Assembly: GCA_963742315.1 (NCBI GenBank)
Contig: CAVULE010000015.1
Span: 62,001 to 126,000, forward strand
Source of the DNA: AV69 sp963742315
Lineage (GTDB): Bacteria > Verrucomicrobiota > Verrucomicrobiia > Chthoniobacterales > UBA10450
DNA: 64,000 nucleotides
Direction: 5' to 3'
The notes beneath the pieces were generated by a model that saw nothing but the letters and a program-made list of their open reading frames with translations, did no database searches and was not told the origin of the DNA. Of the stretch, positions 42,781-52,475 are shown piece by piece. Each line of letters opens with the position of its first letter. The first letter of the stretch is position 1. Both the position numbers and the translations under genes were made by a program.

Positions 42781-44556
42781 ATGGCACGCTCTGGCAACTT
42801 TGGCGACGTGGTTGAGCGCATATTCCAAGTTGCCACGGGCATACTAGCGCTGGCTTTTCTAGCGTCGGGAATCCTCTTCCTCTGGAACGGTCACGTGACT
42901 GTCACTGCTTTCGATATGTGGCACTTGTACACCGTCTCATTGAACCACTCGTTCTGGCAAGCTGCGTTATTGAAATACGGCAGTCATTCAATGTTTTTCC
43001 CGACCTTACTTTGGTCAATTGATCTTGCCTGGTTTCGCGCCAATCAACAGCTATTGTTTGTCATAGGATTAGTTCTGCTTATCTTATCCGCGATCGTGTT
43101 ACTTGTCGCGACATGGCAGGATAAGACGATCGGCACGACAGCAAAGCTCGTCGCTACACTGGTAGTCGTGGTAGCGAATTTTTCCATGACCAGAGCTAGT
43201 ATCACAGCCATCGGGCCGTTCAATTGCATATGTTCGCTTGTAGTCGTTGGAGCGCTTGTCGCCTTTTATACTCTGGCACTGATTTGCGGCGGAACGGGAC
43301 CTTATTGGACGCTAATGGTTTTGGTAGTGACGTCCGGATTGATCGCGTCATTTAGCTTCGGAAGCGGCTTTGCCGTTTGGCCTACTCTCCTCATCTTGGG
43401 GTGGAGTGCGCGATTATCCTGGCGCACTCTCGGCCTAATTTTAGCCGTCGGGATTGTCGCGGTTATTACCTACGGTGTATTACCTGGCGCAGCGCCGGCG
43501 ATTACTCCGGAAAATGCGATATCCCTCGGTACCGCGCTCCGTAGGTTCTGCAGTCTGCTCGGCACACCATTCCTTTATGCAGCAGCAGCATGGAGTTCTC
43601 CTGCGCTCTCTCCCGCGGCGGCGCAGTCCTCTAACATTCCGGTTGTTTGCGGCACCTTGGGCCTGGGGCTCGCGGCGGGAGCCGTCATCCCGAGGCTGGT
43701 CCGACGCGATCTGGGCGCAAGCAAGCTCCAGTTCATTGCTCTCGCCCTTACGGTTTTCAACTTCGTAGCCATGGGATTTATAGTGATCGGCCGCACCGCT
43801 CACATGCACGCCTCCCCCGGCGAAGCAGTTGCGCCGCGGTACATGTTTTGGAGTTCGCTTTTTTGGGCGGGTCTGTTTCTCATTTTCGTTCAGAGCGTAG
43901 ACTCAAAAAAATGGGCGAAGTGGCCGACCTTTTCGGCGCTGTCAGCGCTACCCCTTTTGATTTTTCCGGAACACTACCAGGCAGCTGCCTGGGGAAGACA
44001 AGTGCATCTAATAATGGAATCTGCAGCTACGAGTCTGATAAATGGAGTTTGCGATACCGATATGGTCGCCCAGATGTATCCGACCCCTGCCACCGTATAT
44101 AGTCTCGCGAAGCAGTATCGCCAACGTCGGCTTGATATGTTCGCTGACGGCTTGCAGGATTGGATCGGAGTTTCAGAAACAAATTTGTTTGGCGGCCATT
44201 ACAAATCGGTAGACTTAAAAGGCAGCATTGCAGTCCAGTCGCTTATTCGGTGCGCAAACGGCGCCCCCGCAGCGCGAGTGACCGGCTGGGCCATTGAGCG
44301 AGAAACATCTATTCCAAAGCAACTCATCCTTGTCAACGCCGACGGTAAAGTTTGCGGGCTGGCACGGCCGACAGAGATACGCTGGAATATTAATAGGCAG
44401 TATAAACTGCCTAAATTCGCGGCCAGCGGATTTCTTGGTTACATTCGCGATTTTAATCCACAAACGCCTTATTTTGTTCGGAGTGCTGATGACAACAGGC
44501 TTTCCACGGAAACTCTTCGCGTTACTTCATCCGTACCGATGGCCGCCAGCCACTAA
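42781..44556 (+). CDS. Polytopic membrane protein of the glycan cluster, function unknown
   Basis: 591 residues. About 10-11 transmembrane helices span residues 12-400, followed by a soluble C-terminal part of about 190 residues. The first extracytoplasmic loop contains TAFDMWHLYTVSLNHSF, with an Asp shortly after helix 1 as in GT-C enzymes. I do not recognise a named family. Given its place between methyltransferases and glycosyltransferases, a role in glycan assembly or export is inferred. Confidence 0.55.
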   Translation: MARSGNFGDVVERIFQVATGILALAFLASGILFLWNGHVTVTAFDMWHLYTVSLNHSFWQAALLKYGSHSMFFPTLLWSIDLAWFRANQQLLFVIGLVLLILSAIVLLVATWQDKTIGTTAKLVATLVVVVANFSMTRASITAIGPFNCICSLVVVGALVAFYTLALICGGTGPYWTLMVLVVTSGLIASFSFGSGFAVWPTLLILGWSARLSWRTLGLILAVGIVAVITYGVLPGAAPAITPENAISLGTALRRFCSLLGTPFLYAAAAWSSPALSPAAAQSSNIPVVCGTLGLGLAAGAVIPRLVRRDLGASKLQFIALALTVFNFVAMGFIVIGRTAHMHASPGEAVAPRYMFWSSLFWAGLFLIFVQSVDSKKWAKWPTFSALSALPLLIFPEHYQAAAWGRQVHLIMESAATSLINGVCDTDMVAQMYPTPATVYSLAKQYRQRRLDMFADGLQDWIGVSETNLFGGHYKSVDLKGSIAVQSLIRCANGAPAARVTGWAIERETSIPKQLILVNADGKVCGLARPTEIRWNINRQYKLPKFAASGFLGYIRDFNPQTPYFVRSADDNRLSTETLRVTSSVPMAASH

Positions 44557-44949
44557 TGCGAGGGCTGTTGGGATGGTTGATGCACCAGTCGTTCGTGACT
44601 GCAAATCAGGCGATGTCCGTGAACGTCAAAACAGCACAGTCGGAGATAGCAGCCGGGCAGCCCATTTGATAGCAAAGTGGGTCCTATTTGTAAGTTATGT
44701 TTCCGCCAGTACGTTGGTTTGCCTCCACTCGCTTCCAAGTGGTAGAAGGTGGGCGTAGTATAGCTGCAATCGAAAAGCATTGCAGCTAACTTGCTTGACC
44801 ATGGCTGATGCCCGAAGCTCGCATGGTGGAGAATTTTCTTGCTATGTCATGCGAAACGACTGCCTGGGTCAAATGTGTTTCATACAGGATCCGGGGCACG
44901 GCATCTGAGACTGATTACCAAGCTGGTCCCGGTGCCATAGGCTGATCAC
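44557..44949. other. 393-bp intergenic stretch with one perfect hairpin
   Basis: No coding frame here looks real. A perfect 10-bp hairpin, TAGCTGCAAT-cgaaaagc-ATTGCAGCTA, is at 44761-44788. It has no T-run, so it is not a classical terminator. Nothing else was seen. Confidence 0.6.
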
Positions 44950-45732
44950 ATGCAACCAGGGACGCTATTTTTTCAGTGCAACATCTGTGGCACGCTCTGC
45001 ACCGTTGAATTAGCGTCGCTTGCACGCGAAGCTAAATCATGTCCTAATTGCAACTCCAGCCCACGGACTCGTGCTGTCATTCGAACCCTGTCCAGTTGTC
45101 TCTTTAAGGAGAACCTGATTCTCTCTGAATTCCCAATCCGCAAGGACATTAAGGGCTTGGGATTGACTGACGCAGAGAGTTACGCGTCGCAGCTAAAGGA
45201 AAAATTCGATTATGAAAACACGTATTTTCATCAGGAACCGCGTCTCGATATAGCCTCTGATAGTATCGCGCCTGAGCAGCGTCAAGTCTACGACTTCATC
45301 ATATCGTCTGAGGTGTTTGAGCACATCGTCCCTCCCGTGCAAGTAGCTTTCGATAATGCGTACCAGATGCTGAGACAGGGCGGGCTGTTGCTATTAACAG
45401 TCCCCTACGGACTACAACCGGAGACGATTGAGCATTTTCCGGAACTCTACGAGTTCACTTTAGTAGAACGTGACGGTGGTTGCGAACTTCATAATCTTAC
45501 TAAATCCGGCGTGAGACAAACATTTCGAAATCTGGTGTTTCACGGCGGACGCGGATCAACTCTGGAAATGCGAGTGTTCTGCTACTCTGGCTTACTGCGT
45601 CTCTTGAGTGCCGCCGGTTTCGTTGATGTTGCAGTCCATAGCGCTCCGGATTTTCGGCATGGAATTTGGTGGCCGCAGCCCTGGAGCTTACCCATCACAG
45701 CGAGAAAATTGCCTGCTGGCGTGCGCCCATAA
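44950..45732 (+). CDS. Zinc-ribbon plus SAM-methyltransferase-like protein
   Basis: 260 residues. The N-terminus has a zinc-ribbon-like pair, Cys10-x2-Cys13 and Cys31-x2-Cys34. A methyltransferase-like domain follows, recognisable from IISSEVFEHIVPPVQVAFDNAY and LRQGGLLLLTVPYG, although the usual glycine-rich motif I is not clear (only KGLGLTD is in that place). It also has FYELYEFTLVE-type segments seen in sugar-cluster methyltransferases. It is probably a modifying enzyme of the glycan cluster. Confidence 0.65.
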   Translation: MQPGTLFFQCNICGTLCTVELASLAREAKSCPNCNSSPRTRAVIRTLSSCLFKENLILSEFPIRKDIKGLGLTDAESYASQLKEKFDYENTYFHQEPRLDIASDSIAPEQRQVYDFIISSEVFEHIVPPVQVAFDNAYQMLRQGGLLLLTVPYGLQPETIEHFPELYEFTLVERDGGCELHNLTKSGVRQTFRNLVFHGGRGSTLEMRVFCYSGLLRLLSAAGFVDVAVHSAPDFRHGIWWPQPWSLPITARKLPAGVRP

Positions 45733-45953
45733 AATATGGCCGCGCTGCCCGTCCCATGGGGTAGCAACTAAGGCATTGGCGGCCTGATGAGAACAGAGAT
45801 CTGCGGGATAGCGCTGTAAAGTCCCTGCGCCATGCGCGTTAGAGTGAATTCAAACGGTCCGCCGGCTGAAGAAAGGATTTCGCTACAATCGGGTCAGGTA
45901 AGTGTTGCTCGCGATGGCTTCCATGAATATACAGTTGGATTCTACGCGGGTTT

Positions 45954-47021
45954 ATGAATAAACCTATTTTTATAGTCGGCTCCCCCCGCTCCGGCACCAG
46001 TATTCTGACTTGGTGTCTGGGTCAGCATTCGAATATCCTCGTACAGGAAGAATCAGATTGGCTGGGCCGTTTTGCCCTGGATGTTGAGGCCGCATACCAG
46101 AGCGGGACACATCGCGGCGAACGTTCCCAACTCGGCTCTCTTGGTGTGCAGCGGCCAGAGTTCTTCAACTGCTTCGGCGATGCTATCAACAATCTCATAC
46201 TTCAGCATCGATACGAGCGAAGGAGAATCGCCCTCGAGGAGGCCATGGCCACCCCTGCCTCAGATCTGAGGCTGCCTGCGTTTCAAACCGAACGGTCCGA
46301 CTCTGACCCAAAAGGCCGCTGGGTTGATGGAACGCCCGAGTATTCCTTTTATATTTGCGGGCTTCGCAAATTGTTTCCAGGGGCCGTCTTCATCCACCTC
46401 TTACGGGACGTTAAGTCGGTAGTGCGCTCGATGCTCAAATTCAAACAGACCGGTGGGCCAGCTTTGGTGGAAAACGAGGAGCAAGCCTATGACTATTGGT
46501 TGCGAACCGTTCGCGCATGCTTCAAGGCGGAGCGGGCTTACGGTTCAAGAGTGATTTACCGAATGCTGTATTGCGATCTCGTGGGGGATTCGGCCCGCAC
46601 CTTGCGGTTGTTGCTCGACTTCCTCCAGGAGCCTTATGAGCCGGCTTGCCTTGAGCCCCTGCAACACCGTATCAACAGCTCCAATGTGCCGCCGGATTTT
46701 ACTCCTGTCGATCCACAGACCGGTCAAGAAGTGGAGGCACGGCAGCTTGAGGCCGAGTTGATGAATGACCGCACGCCGGTCCCTCCTTCAGGGGCGATCG
46801 CTGCTGAACTGGAAGCGGAGTTCGAGAAAAGAGTTCACCATAATCAGAACGTGAACACGTATCATCGGAGGGCCTTGCGAAAAATTGCGGCGCTGGAAAA
46901 GCAGCTCGAACAACTCAGAAGTGAATCCCCAAGCCGCCTCAAGCCCTGGCGGAGGTGGATGCATCGAAGACAGCACCTATGTAAATCTGTTCGTTCTGAG
47001 AGGATTTCGCCTCAGGAATGA
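45954..47021 (+). CDS. Sulfotransferase family protein
   Basis: 355 residues. The 5'-phosphosulfate-binding loop is FIVGSPRSGTSIL at residues 6-18, and the 3'-phosphate-binding region is FIHLLRDVKSVVRSML (about 147-162, with Arg and Ser). These bind PAPS. The C-terminal part has a helical, charged segment (RRALRKIAALEKQLEQLR). It probably sulfates a glycan or lipid of this cluster. It is 222 bp past the previous gene. A second sulfotransferase lies on the opposite strand at 47240-48280. Confidence 0.8.
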   Translation: MNKPIFIVGSPRSGTSILTWCLGQHSNILVQEESDWLGRFALDVEAAYQSGTHRGERSQLGSLGVQRPEFFNCFGDAINNLILQHRYERRRIALEEAMATPASDLRLPAFQTERSDSDPKGRWVDGTPEYSFYICGLRKLFPGAVFIHLLRDVKSVVRSMLKFKQTGGPALVENEEQAYDYWLRTVRACFKAERAYGSRVIYRMLYCDLVGDSARTLRLLLDFLQEPYEPACLEPLQHRINSSNVPPDFTPVDPQTGQEVEARQLEAELMNDRTPVPPSGAIAAELEAEFEKRVHHNQNVNTYHRRALRKIAALEKQLEQLRSESPSRLKPWRRWMHRRQHLCKSVRSERISPQE

Positions 47022-47239
47022 TCCTGTAATGACAGAGCACATCGTGCCACTTAGACGTATTTCCAGATAATCGCCCGATTATTTTCGGTATCTCCCAATA
47101 TTCAGGTCAATCTTACTGCAAGGGAGATGGTTTGAACGCTGTTTTTGACCGCACTACTAGCATAGTCAGTCCTGGCTGGACAGCAACCGCGTTTGGCATA
47201 CTGCACGATGGTGGAATGAAATGCACTGTCGCCCGAAAG

Positions 47240-48280
47240 TTATTTTCTCTTTATCGAATCCTCAAAAAATTCCGCAAAACGACTTCCACAAAAATATTCA
47301 CGCAGTTCGTCATAATTGGCGATCACACTACGCAAATTATCGCAACCAAGTCTCCGCGTGGTAGTGGTCAACTCGCGCGTTGATACACTAAGGAAGCGAA
47401 GAAGCTTATCAAGCTGGCTGCGTTCACCACTGATCAACTGCTCGTACGAGATAGAAAAGCTTCGATGGCCTGCAAAAAGGACTGTAAACTTTGCTTGCCG
47501 GATGAGTGTCGTTTCGAAATCTCTTTCGCAATCCACAGGGTCCAGCCGGATTGGAGGTAGCTCGGGAATTGATTGTTCGCCTACGGCTAACGTGACCCGT
47601 GTGATGTTCGCCGCAATGTAGTGAGACAAATATCGACGAAGCAAATTGTTGCGTCTTAGGTGCACAATCCGCAACTTGCGGTTACGTACGATCTCGTTCC
47701 GCACAGTCTCATATCCCGGCAAGACGAGCTCATCGTGCTTAAGCTTGAACCCAACTGCCTTCTTTCCGTCCGGATCAAGGACGAATTTGTACAGAAATCT
47801 GATAGGATCTCGGTATCTTTCGGCAGAAAGCCATTCGATGAAACCCGGATCCTCTCTGCTTCTCTGGAGGTACTTGCCAGAGAGTCCTCTTACTTTGTCT
47901 GGAGAGAATACCTCATCATGTGCGCAAATCTCAGGATGAGATCGAAGTAGATGAACCAGCATGCTACTTCCCGACCTGGCAGGGCAGGTAATCATGAAGC
48001 CATTATCGCGACGTGGAATTGACCTTCGCCCAGGGGCAATCACCTCGCGTCTTATGTGCCGGCTTGCTCTCTTTGGCCGATTCAGCCGGTTTTGGTTTTC
48101 CGAGGCTTCGTAAGGAGAACTCGCTATCAGGTGGCGTTGGCGGAGAAACCGCACCGCTCGTTGACCGTGGCACAGCCCTACTTGAACAACCCGAGCCGCG
48201 CTCTCACAAAGAACGTGCGCATACCGTCCCAGATGCCACGCTCTCGAAATCAGCCAAGGGAGAAAATGATGATGTGACAT
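47240..48280 (-). CDS. Sulfotransferase family protein (Stf0-like)
   Basis: 346 residues. After a ~90-residue basic N-terminal extension comes FMITCPARSGSSMLVHLLRSHPEI, the PAPS-binding loop; LRIVHLRRNNLLRRYLSHYIA is the 3'-phosphate-binding helix. The pattern recalls Stf0-type sulfotransferases. The role in sulfating an envelope glycan is inferred from the neighbours. It is the only minus-strand gene in the cluster and converges on the first sulfotransferase. The N-terminal extension could be partly non-coding, as internal starts exist. Confidence 0.7.
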   Translation of the reverse strand: MSHHHFLPWLISRAWHLGRYAHVLCESAARVVQVGLCHGQRAVRFLRQRHLIASSPYEASENQNRLNRPKRASRHIRREVIAPGRRSIPRRDNGFMITCPARSGSSMLVHLLRSHPEICAHDEVFSPDKVRGLSGKYLQRSREDPGFIEWLSAERYRDPIRFLYKFVLDPDGKKAVGFKLKHDELVLPGYETVRNEIVRNRKLRIVHLRRNNLLRRYLSHYIAANITRVTLAVGEQSIPELPPIRLDPVDCERDFETTLIRQAKFTVLFAGHRSFSISYEQLISGERSQLDKLLRFLSVSTRELTTTTRRLGCDNLRSVIANYDELREYFCGSRFAEFFEDSIKRK

Positions 48281-48704
48281 GACTCTGGACGGGAAAGCCG
48301 CTGATCACTTAAGCCGCACACGCAGCATAAACTGCAGAGACCGCGACTAATAGTCGAGGTTCTCGTATTTGCAAGCTCTCATGAGCGGCCATTTGCTTAC
48401 AATTCGTATTGTCGCGTTTCGCCATTTCGTGTCCGCCATATGTCCTTGAACGATAGAGATACGCACTCCGGCACAGGCGTTTCATTCTCGCCCATACCGG
48501 ACGGGCGTTTTATCTAGCGCCCATCGTTGACCCCAGCGTTTCTCGCGAAGGGGAGATCGTGGCGAGGTCACAGCCATCAGCGATCCTTGCATCTTGCTAC
48601 AGAGCGAATTGCAGATAAATGCTTATGACAGATACAGACGCGCGAAAGACATCGCCGAAGCTTCTGCCCATCCGGAACCGTCGGCTCACACCATCAAATA
48701 GAAA
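48281..48704. other. 424-bp gap between divergent genes
   Basis: It separates the minus-strand sulfotransferase and the tandem-GT2 gene, so both promoters should lie here. A short frame, about 30 codons from an ATG near 48626, precedes the GTG chosen for the GT gene but is out of frame with it. No repeats or strong promoter motif were recognised. Confidence 0.5.
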
Positions 48705-51071
48705 GTGCAACCGATAGACGAAGATCGAGCATTGCCCGAAGCGAAGCTTCGCGAGAAAAGGCTGTCCCTTCAGAAAGCGGACGAATGCAGTCATACGAAT
48801 TTGGTTTCGCTTTCTTGGGAACTGCGCCGCGCCGAACACGAAGCTTGGGAAAATAAGGTCCGGCGTGCAGACTTAACTGCTCGTCTGAACGACCGCGACC
48901 GTTGGATTGAGAGCGTTGAACACTCGTGGGCCTGGAAGATAGCGAAGCCGCTATGGAAGTTACAGCGACGCTTTTCCAAACACGTCGCCGGGTCAATTGG
49001 AGAACTGTCCGACCTTGTTTATGCTCTTGATTGTCCAGATGGCTGGAACCCTTCCAATGGTATTTTAACAATAAGCGGATGGTGTTTCGCACATGGTGGG
49101 CCACAGGTAGTTGGGGTCCGGGCGAGAGTTGGTCGTAAATCCTATTTCGGCCACTACGGCTTGATTCGAGAAGACGTAGCCCAGAAGGTGCCGGACTATC
49201 CGGGAGCTCGTTACGGTGGGTTTTCGATAAACATCCCACTGTCGCCTGGAACTTCGTCAGTGCGGCTGGAAGCGATTGGGCAGGGTACGTCGTGGAAGTG
49301 CTTTGTCGAACGTGCGCTCGAGATCACGGCTGAGGATGGCAGCTCTGCCGCTCGTGAAGTTTCGAGCGAAGATGCTCGCCCCGGTCGGATCAGTGCGACA
49401 GACAAAAGATATGGGCACCAGCTTCCGATCGTCTATCCCAGCGTGCGTGCAAATGAAGTTGTTTCCGTTCTCAGGCCTCTGATTGTTCATCATGCCGGCC
49501 GCGTAAAATCAAAACTGCCGCTGATTAGCATTGTTACTTGCACCTTCAACACACAGCCGCGCTGGCTCGCAGAAGCTGCCGCAAGCGTGCTTAATCAAAC
49601 ATTCGCAGATTGGGAATGGTGTTTGTCAGATGCCGGATCGGACAATCCCGAAGTAGGTGAGATGCTACTATCGTTGGGGAAAGCGCATGACGCGTTTAAG
49701 GTTAGCTTTGCAACTCGCGCTAGCGTGAGCGCGGCGCGCAATCGGGCTCTTGAGCTTGCTCGAGGCGAGTTTGTTTGCTTTCTCGATCATGACGCCCTGC
49801 TCCATCCAGAGGCGCTGGCCGCCATGGCTGGGAAGTTGCGGGAAGGCTTTGATGTCGGCTATTCGGATGAGGACAAGCTCGACGATGCAAGTGGTCTCTT
49901 GACAGAGTCGTTTTTCAAACCTGCCTGGTCACCGGAGTATTTTCGCGGCGCAATATATGTTGGCCATCTCCTCTGTCTCCGGCGCGAACTGGCTGCAAGT
50001 GTTGGATTTGATCCGGCATTGGACGGTGTTCAAGACTTCGCTTTTATGCTGCGAGTAAGCGAGACGAATGCTCGGATTACGCATATCCCGCGGGTACTTT
50101 ACCATAAGCGAAAAATAGTCAGAAGCATCGGCGCGGCTTCTGATCGCAAAGCAGACTTGATGACCCTTGAACCAAAGGCATTGAGTGCGCACTTGGAACG
50201 AATGGGACTGCCTGCTCGGGCTGAATCAGGAGCAACTCCCCATCGGCTGAAAATAGTACCAACACCGCGCAAGAGCTTCCCGAAGATCAGTATCGTGATT
50301 CCGACGAAGGACTCGCCAGAACTGCTTTCGCGCTGCCTCAACGGCCTCTACCAAAACACCCGCTACCCGAACTTCGAAGTGATCCTCGCCGACAATAATA
50401 CAACGAATAAAGAAGCGCTGGAAGTAATGCGCGCATATCCTGCAGTTCGTATTGAAATACCCAATCCCTTCAACTTCTCCCGCGCCAACAACACGGCCGT
50501 GCGTCACGCAGCCGGGGAGTACCTGGTTTTTCTTAATAACGATACTGAGATCATCTCCGAGTTATGGCTGGATCATTTGGTTTACTATGCCGAGCAAGAA
50601 GACGTCGGCGCTGTGGGCGCGCTTCTCCTGCATGAAGACGGCGGGGTCCAACACGCCGGCGTCGTGCTGGGAATGTGTGGAACGGCCGACCACATGATGC
50701 GCGGTTTCACGGTGAACTCAGATGGTTACGGCGGTAATTTGTCGTGTCCACGCGAGGTTTCGGCCGTTACCGCAGCGTGCATGGCGATGCGAAAATTAAC
50801 TTTTGAAGCGATCGGAGGCTTTAATGAAGATTTCCGTAACGTCTACCAGGATCTTGATCTTTGCCTGCGCCTACGCAGCCGCGGCTTACGTATCATCTGG
50901 ACACCTCGCGCTTTGCTGCTACACCACGAATCGCATTCTCGACAGAAGTCTGATGATCCGCTCGACCGCCAACTGCTGCTAGACCGATGGGGGGAAGTGA
51001 TTGAGCAGGGCGACCCCTACTACAATCCCAACCTTAATGTAGAACGCGGCGATTATAGTTGGCGGACGTAG
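48705..51071 (+). CDS. Tandem family 2 glycosyltransferase
   Basis: 788 residues. A charged, helical N-terminal segment (about 1-95) precedes a beta-rich region (110-220, with GILTISGWCFAHGG). Two GT2 domains follow: the first from about 270 (ISIVTCTFNTQPRWLAEAA, CFLDHDALLHPEAL, GYSDEDKLDD) and the second from about 527 (KISIVIPTKDSPELL, ILADNNTTNKEAL, YLVFLNNDTEI, VYQDLDLCLRLRSRG). Such double-GT2 proteins act on surface polysaccharides and O-antigens. The start is a GTG; since the N-terminus is poorly supported, the true start could be further in. It closes the cluster. Confidence 0.8.
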   Translation: MQPIDEDRALPEAKLREKRLSLQKADECSHTNLVSLSWELRRAEHEAWENKVRRADLTARLNDRDRWIESVEHSWAWKIAKPLWKLQRRFSKHVAGSIGELSDLVYALDCPDGWNPSNGILTISGWCFAHGGPQVVGVRARVGRKSYFGHYGLIREDVAQKVPDYPGARYGGFSINIPLSPGTSSVRLEAIGQGTSWKCFVERALEITAEDGSSAAREVSSEDARPGRISATDKRYGHQLPIVYPSVRANEVVSVLRPLIVHHAGRVKSKLPLISIVTCTFNTQPRWLAEAAASVLNQTFADWEWCLSDAGSDNPEVGEMLLSLGKAHDAFKVSFATRASVSAARNRALELARGEFVCFLDHDALLHPEALAAMAGKLREGFDVGYSDEDKLDDASGLLTESFFKPAWSPEYFRGAIYVGHLLCLRRELAASVGFDPALDGVQDFAFMLRVSETNARITHIPRVLYHKRKIVRSIGAASDRKADLMTLEPKALSAHLERMGLPARAESGATPHRLKIVPTPRKSFPKISIVIPTKDSPELLSRCLNGLYQNTRYPNFEVILADNNTTNKEALEVMRAYPAVRIEIPNPFNFSRANNTAVRHAAGEYLVFLNNDTEIISELWLDHLVYYAEQEDVGAVGALLLHEDGGVQHAGVVLGMCGTADHMMRGFTVNSDGYGGNLSCPREVSAVTAACMAMRKLTFEAIGGFNEDFRNVYQDLDLCLRLRSRGLRIIWTPRALLLHHESHSRQKSDDPLDRQLLLDRWGEVIEQGDPYYNPNLNVERGDYSWRT

Positions 51072-51124
51072 ATATTTAACTTCGCTGTGCGGAGAACGGT
51101 CTGACTGTCAAACCAGGATCCTAC

Positions 51125-51622
51125 TCATTCCAACGGAGGCTCGACCTGCTCATGTTCTTGCGGAGCGAGCTGATTCCGCGCCATCATCCGGGCGCAAGTG
51201 TTCCACCGTAGCAAAGCGTCGTCGTTTCCAGACGGGCGAAGCGCTTCCGCTTTTTCGAACCAGCGCATTGCTTCCCGAAAGCCTTCATAGGCCAAGTGAC
51301 TGCACCCGGGCGTTCCTCGCGCGAGCTGAGCTTTGGCGCGGCGTTCGGCCAAAATTCCGCTGTAATAAGCGCGCTCGTAGTCCCCTTTGATTTTTCCAAG
51401 AATTTCCTTCGCCTGAGTGTCGCTCACCCCGTAACCTTTGCTGAAGCGGTCGGTGATGGCGAGCAGTAGCGTAATAAGTGCGTGCTGATTGCCTGGATCA
51501 GCCTCCAGCACGTCAAGACAAATGCTTTCCGCTTCGGCTGGTTCGTTTAGTAGGCGATAGCGTTCAGCTTTCTCTAAAGCGGAGGGGATGGCATGCGGCG
51601 AAAGCTGTTTGAGTTCGGACAT
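51125..51622 (-). CDS. TPR-containing protein downstream of sdhB
   Basis: 165 residues. Tetratricopeptide-like helices are visible (residues ~18-55: AERYRLLNEPAEAESICLDVLEADPGNQHALI; and ~115-140: GFREAMRWFEKAEALRPSGNDDALLRWNTCA). It is cytoplasmic, with no signal peptide. It is 48 bp after sdhB on the same strand, apparently the last gene of the Sdh1-type operon. A possible role in assembly of that complex is inference only. Confidence 0.65.
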   Translation of the reverse strand: MSELKQLSPHAIPSALEKAERYRLLNEPAEAESICLDVLEADPGNQHALITLLLAITDRFSKGYGVSDTQAKEILGKIKGDYERAYYSGILAERRAKAQLARGTPGCSHLAYEGFREAMRWFEKAEALRPSGNDDALLRWNTCARMMARNQLAPQEHEQVEPPLE

Positions 51623-51670
51623 TCGTTAAATCGTTAACTCGTTAAATACAAACCGGTTCACATTCTCGAA

Positions 51671-52420
51671 TCACGCTTCACGTTTTCTTTTACCCGTCCG
51701 CCACAACCATCCCAGCGGGTCATAAAATTCATCCACCACTCGTTCTTTCAACGGAATAATCCCGTTGTCCGTGATCTCAATCTCCTCCGGACAAACCTTG
51801 GTGCAGCATTTCGTGATGTTGCAGTACCCGATCCCGTGGGCTTCGCGCAACTCCGCTACCCGATTTTCGGTATCGAGCGGGTGCATCTCCAAGGCGGCCG
51901 CGTAAATCAAGAAACGCGGCCCGATAAAGCGATCGTACATCTGATGATCACGCAGGACGTGGCAGACATCCTGACAAAGAAAACACTCGATGCATTTCCG
52001 AAACTCCTGGACCCGATCGATATCTTCCTGTTGCATTCGCCAGGTCCCGTCCGGCGCATCAGGCGGACGCGGTTTAAATTTCTTGATCTTCTTTTTCACC
52101 CGAAAATTCCACGACACATCGGTGATTAAATCTTTCACGATTGGGAATGCCTTCATCGGCTCAATCGTAATCGGCCGATCCAGCGGCAGATCGCTCATTC
52201 GTGTCATGCACATGAGCTTGGGCATTCCGTTTACTTCCGCCGAACACGAGCCGCACTTGCCGGCCTTACAGTTCCAGCGACAAGCCAGATCGTTCGCCTG
52301 CGTCCGCTGAATGTCGTGCACAGCATCGAGCACGACCATGCCCTCGGAGACTTCTGTCGCGTATTCGCGAAATTTCCCGCCGCTCGCATCGCCGCGCCAG
52401 ATTTTGAATTGAACGTTCAT
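51671..52420 (-). CDS. sdhB: Succinate dehydrogenase/fumarate reductase iron-sulfur subunit, Sdh1-type
   Basis: 249 residues. It passes electrons from the flavoprotein to the membrane anchor. The [2Fe-2S] ligands are Cys51, Cys56, Cys59 and Cys71 (WNCKAGKCGSCSAEV then KLMC). The other clusters are held by CIECFLCQDVC (143-153) and ITKCCTKVCPEEI near 205. A lysine-rich segment and WRMQQEDIDRVQEFRKC fit the mycobacterial Sdh1-like branch more than the cytochrome-b558 branch. It lies 55 bp downstream of its flavoprotein gene. A second, different SdhB is at 58320-59075. Confidence 0.88.
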   Translation of the reverse strand: MNVQFKIWRGDASGGKFREYATEVSEGMVVLDAVHDIQRTQANDLACRWNCKAGKCGSCSAEVNGMPKLMCMTRMSDLPLDRPITIEPMKAFPIVKDLITDVSWNFRVKKKIKKFKPRPPDAPDGTWRMQQEDIDRVQEFRKCIECFLCQDVCHVLRDHQMYDRFIGPRFLIYAAALEMHPLDTENRVAELREAHGIGYCNITKCCTKVCPEEIEITDNGIIPLKERVVDEFYDPLGWLWRTGKRKREA

Positions 52421-52475
52421 TCGGAAATTTGCGGGTCGCGCGCGCTACCCAATCCTCTGTTGCTATCGCACAAGA

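Noticed and set aside
44294..44758. 154-codon plus-strand frame overlapping the end of the membrane protein gene
   Set aside because: Mostly overlaps the coding region in another frame; the part beyond it shows no domain or ribosome site.
47132..47383. 83-codon frame upstream of the two sulfotransferase ends
   Set aside because: Overlaps the end of the minus-strand sulfotransferase and has no recognisable features.
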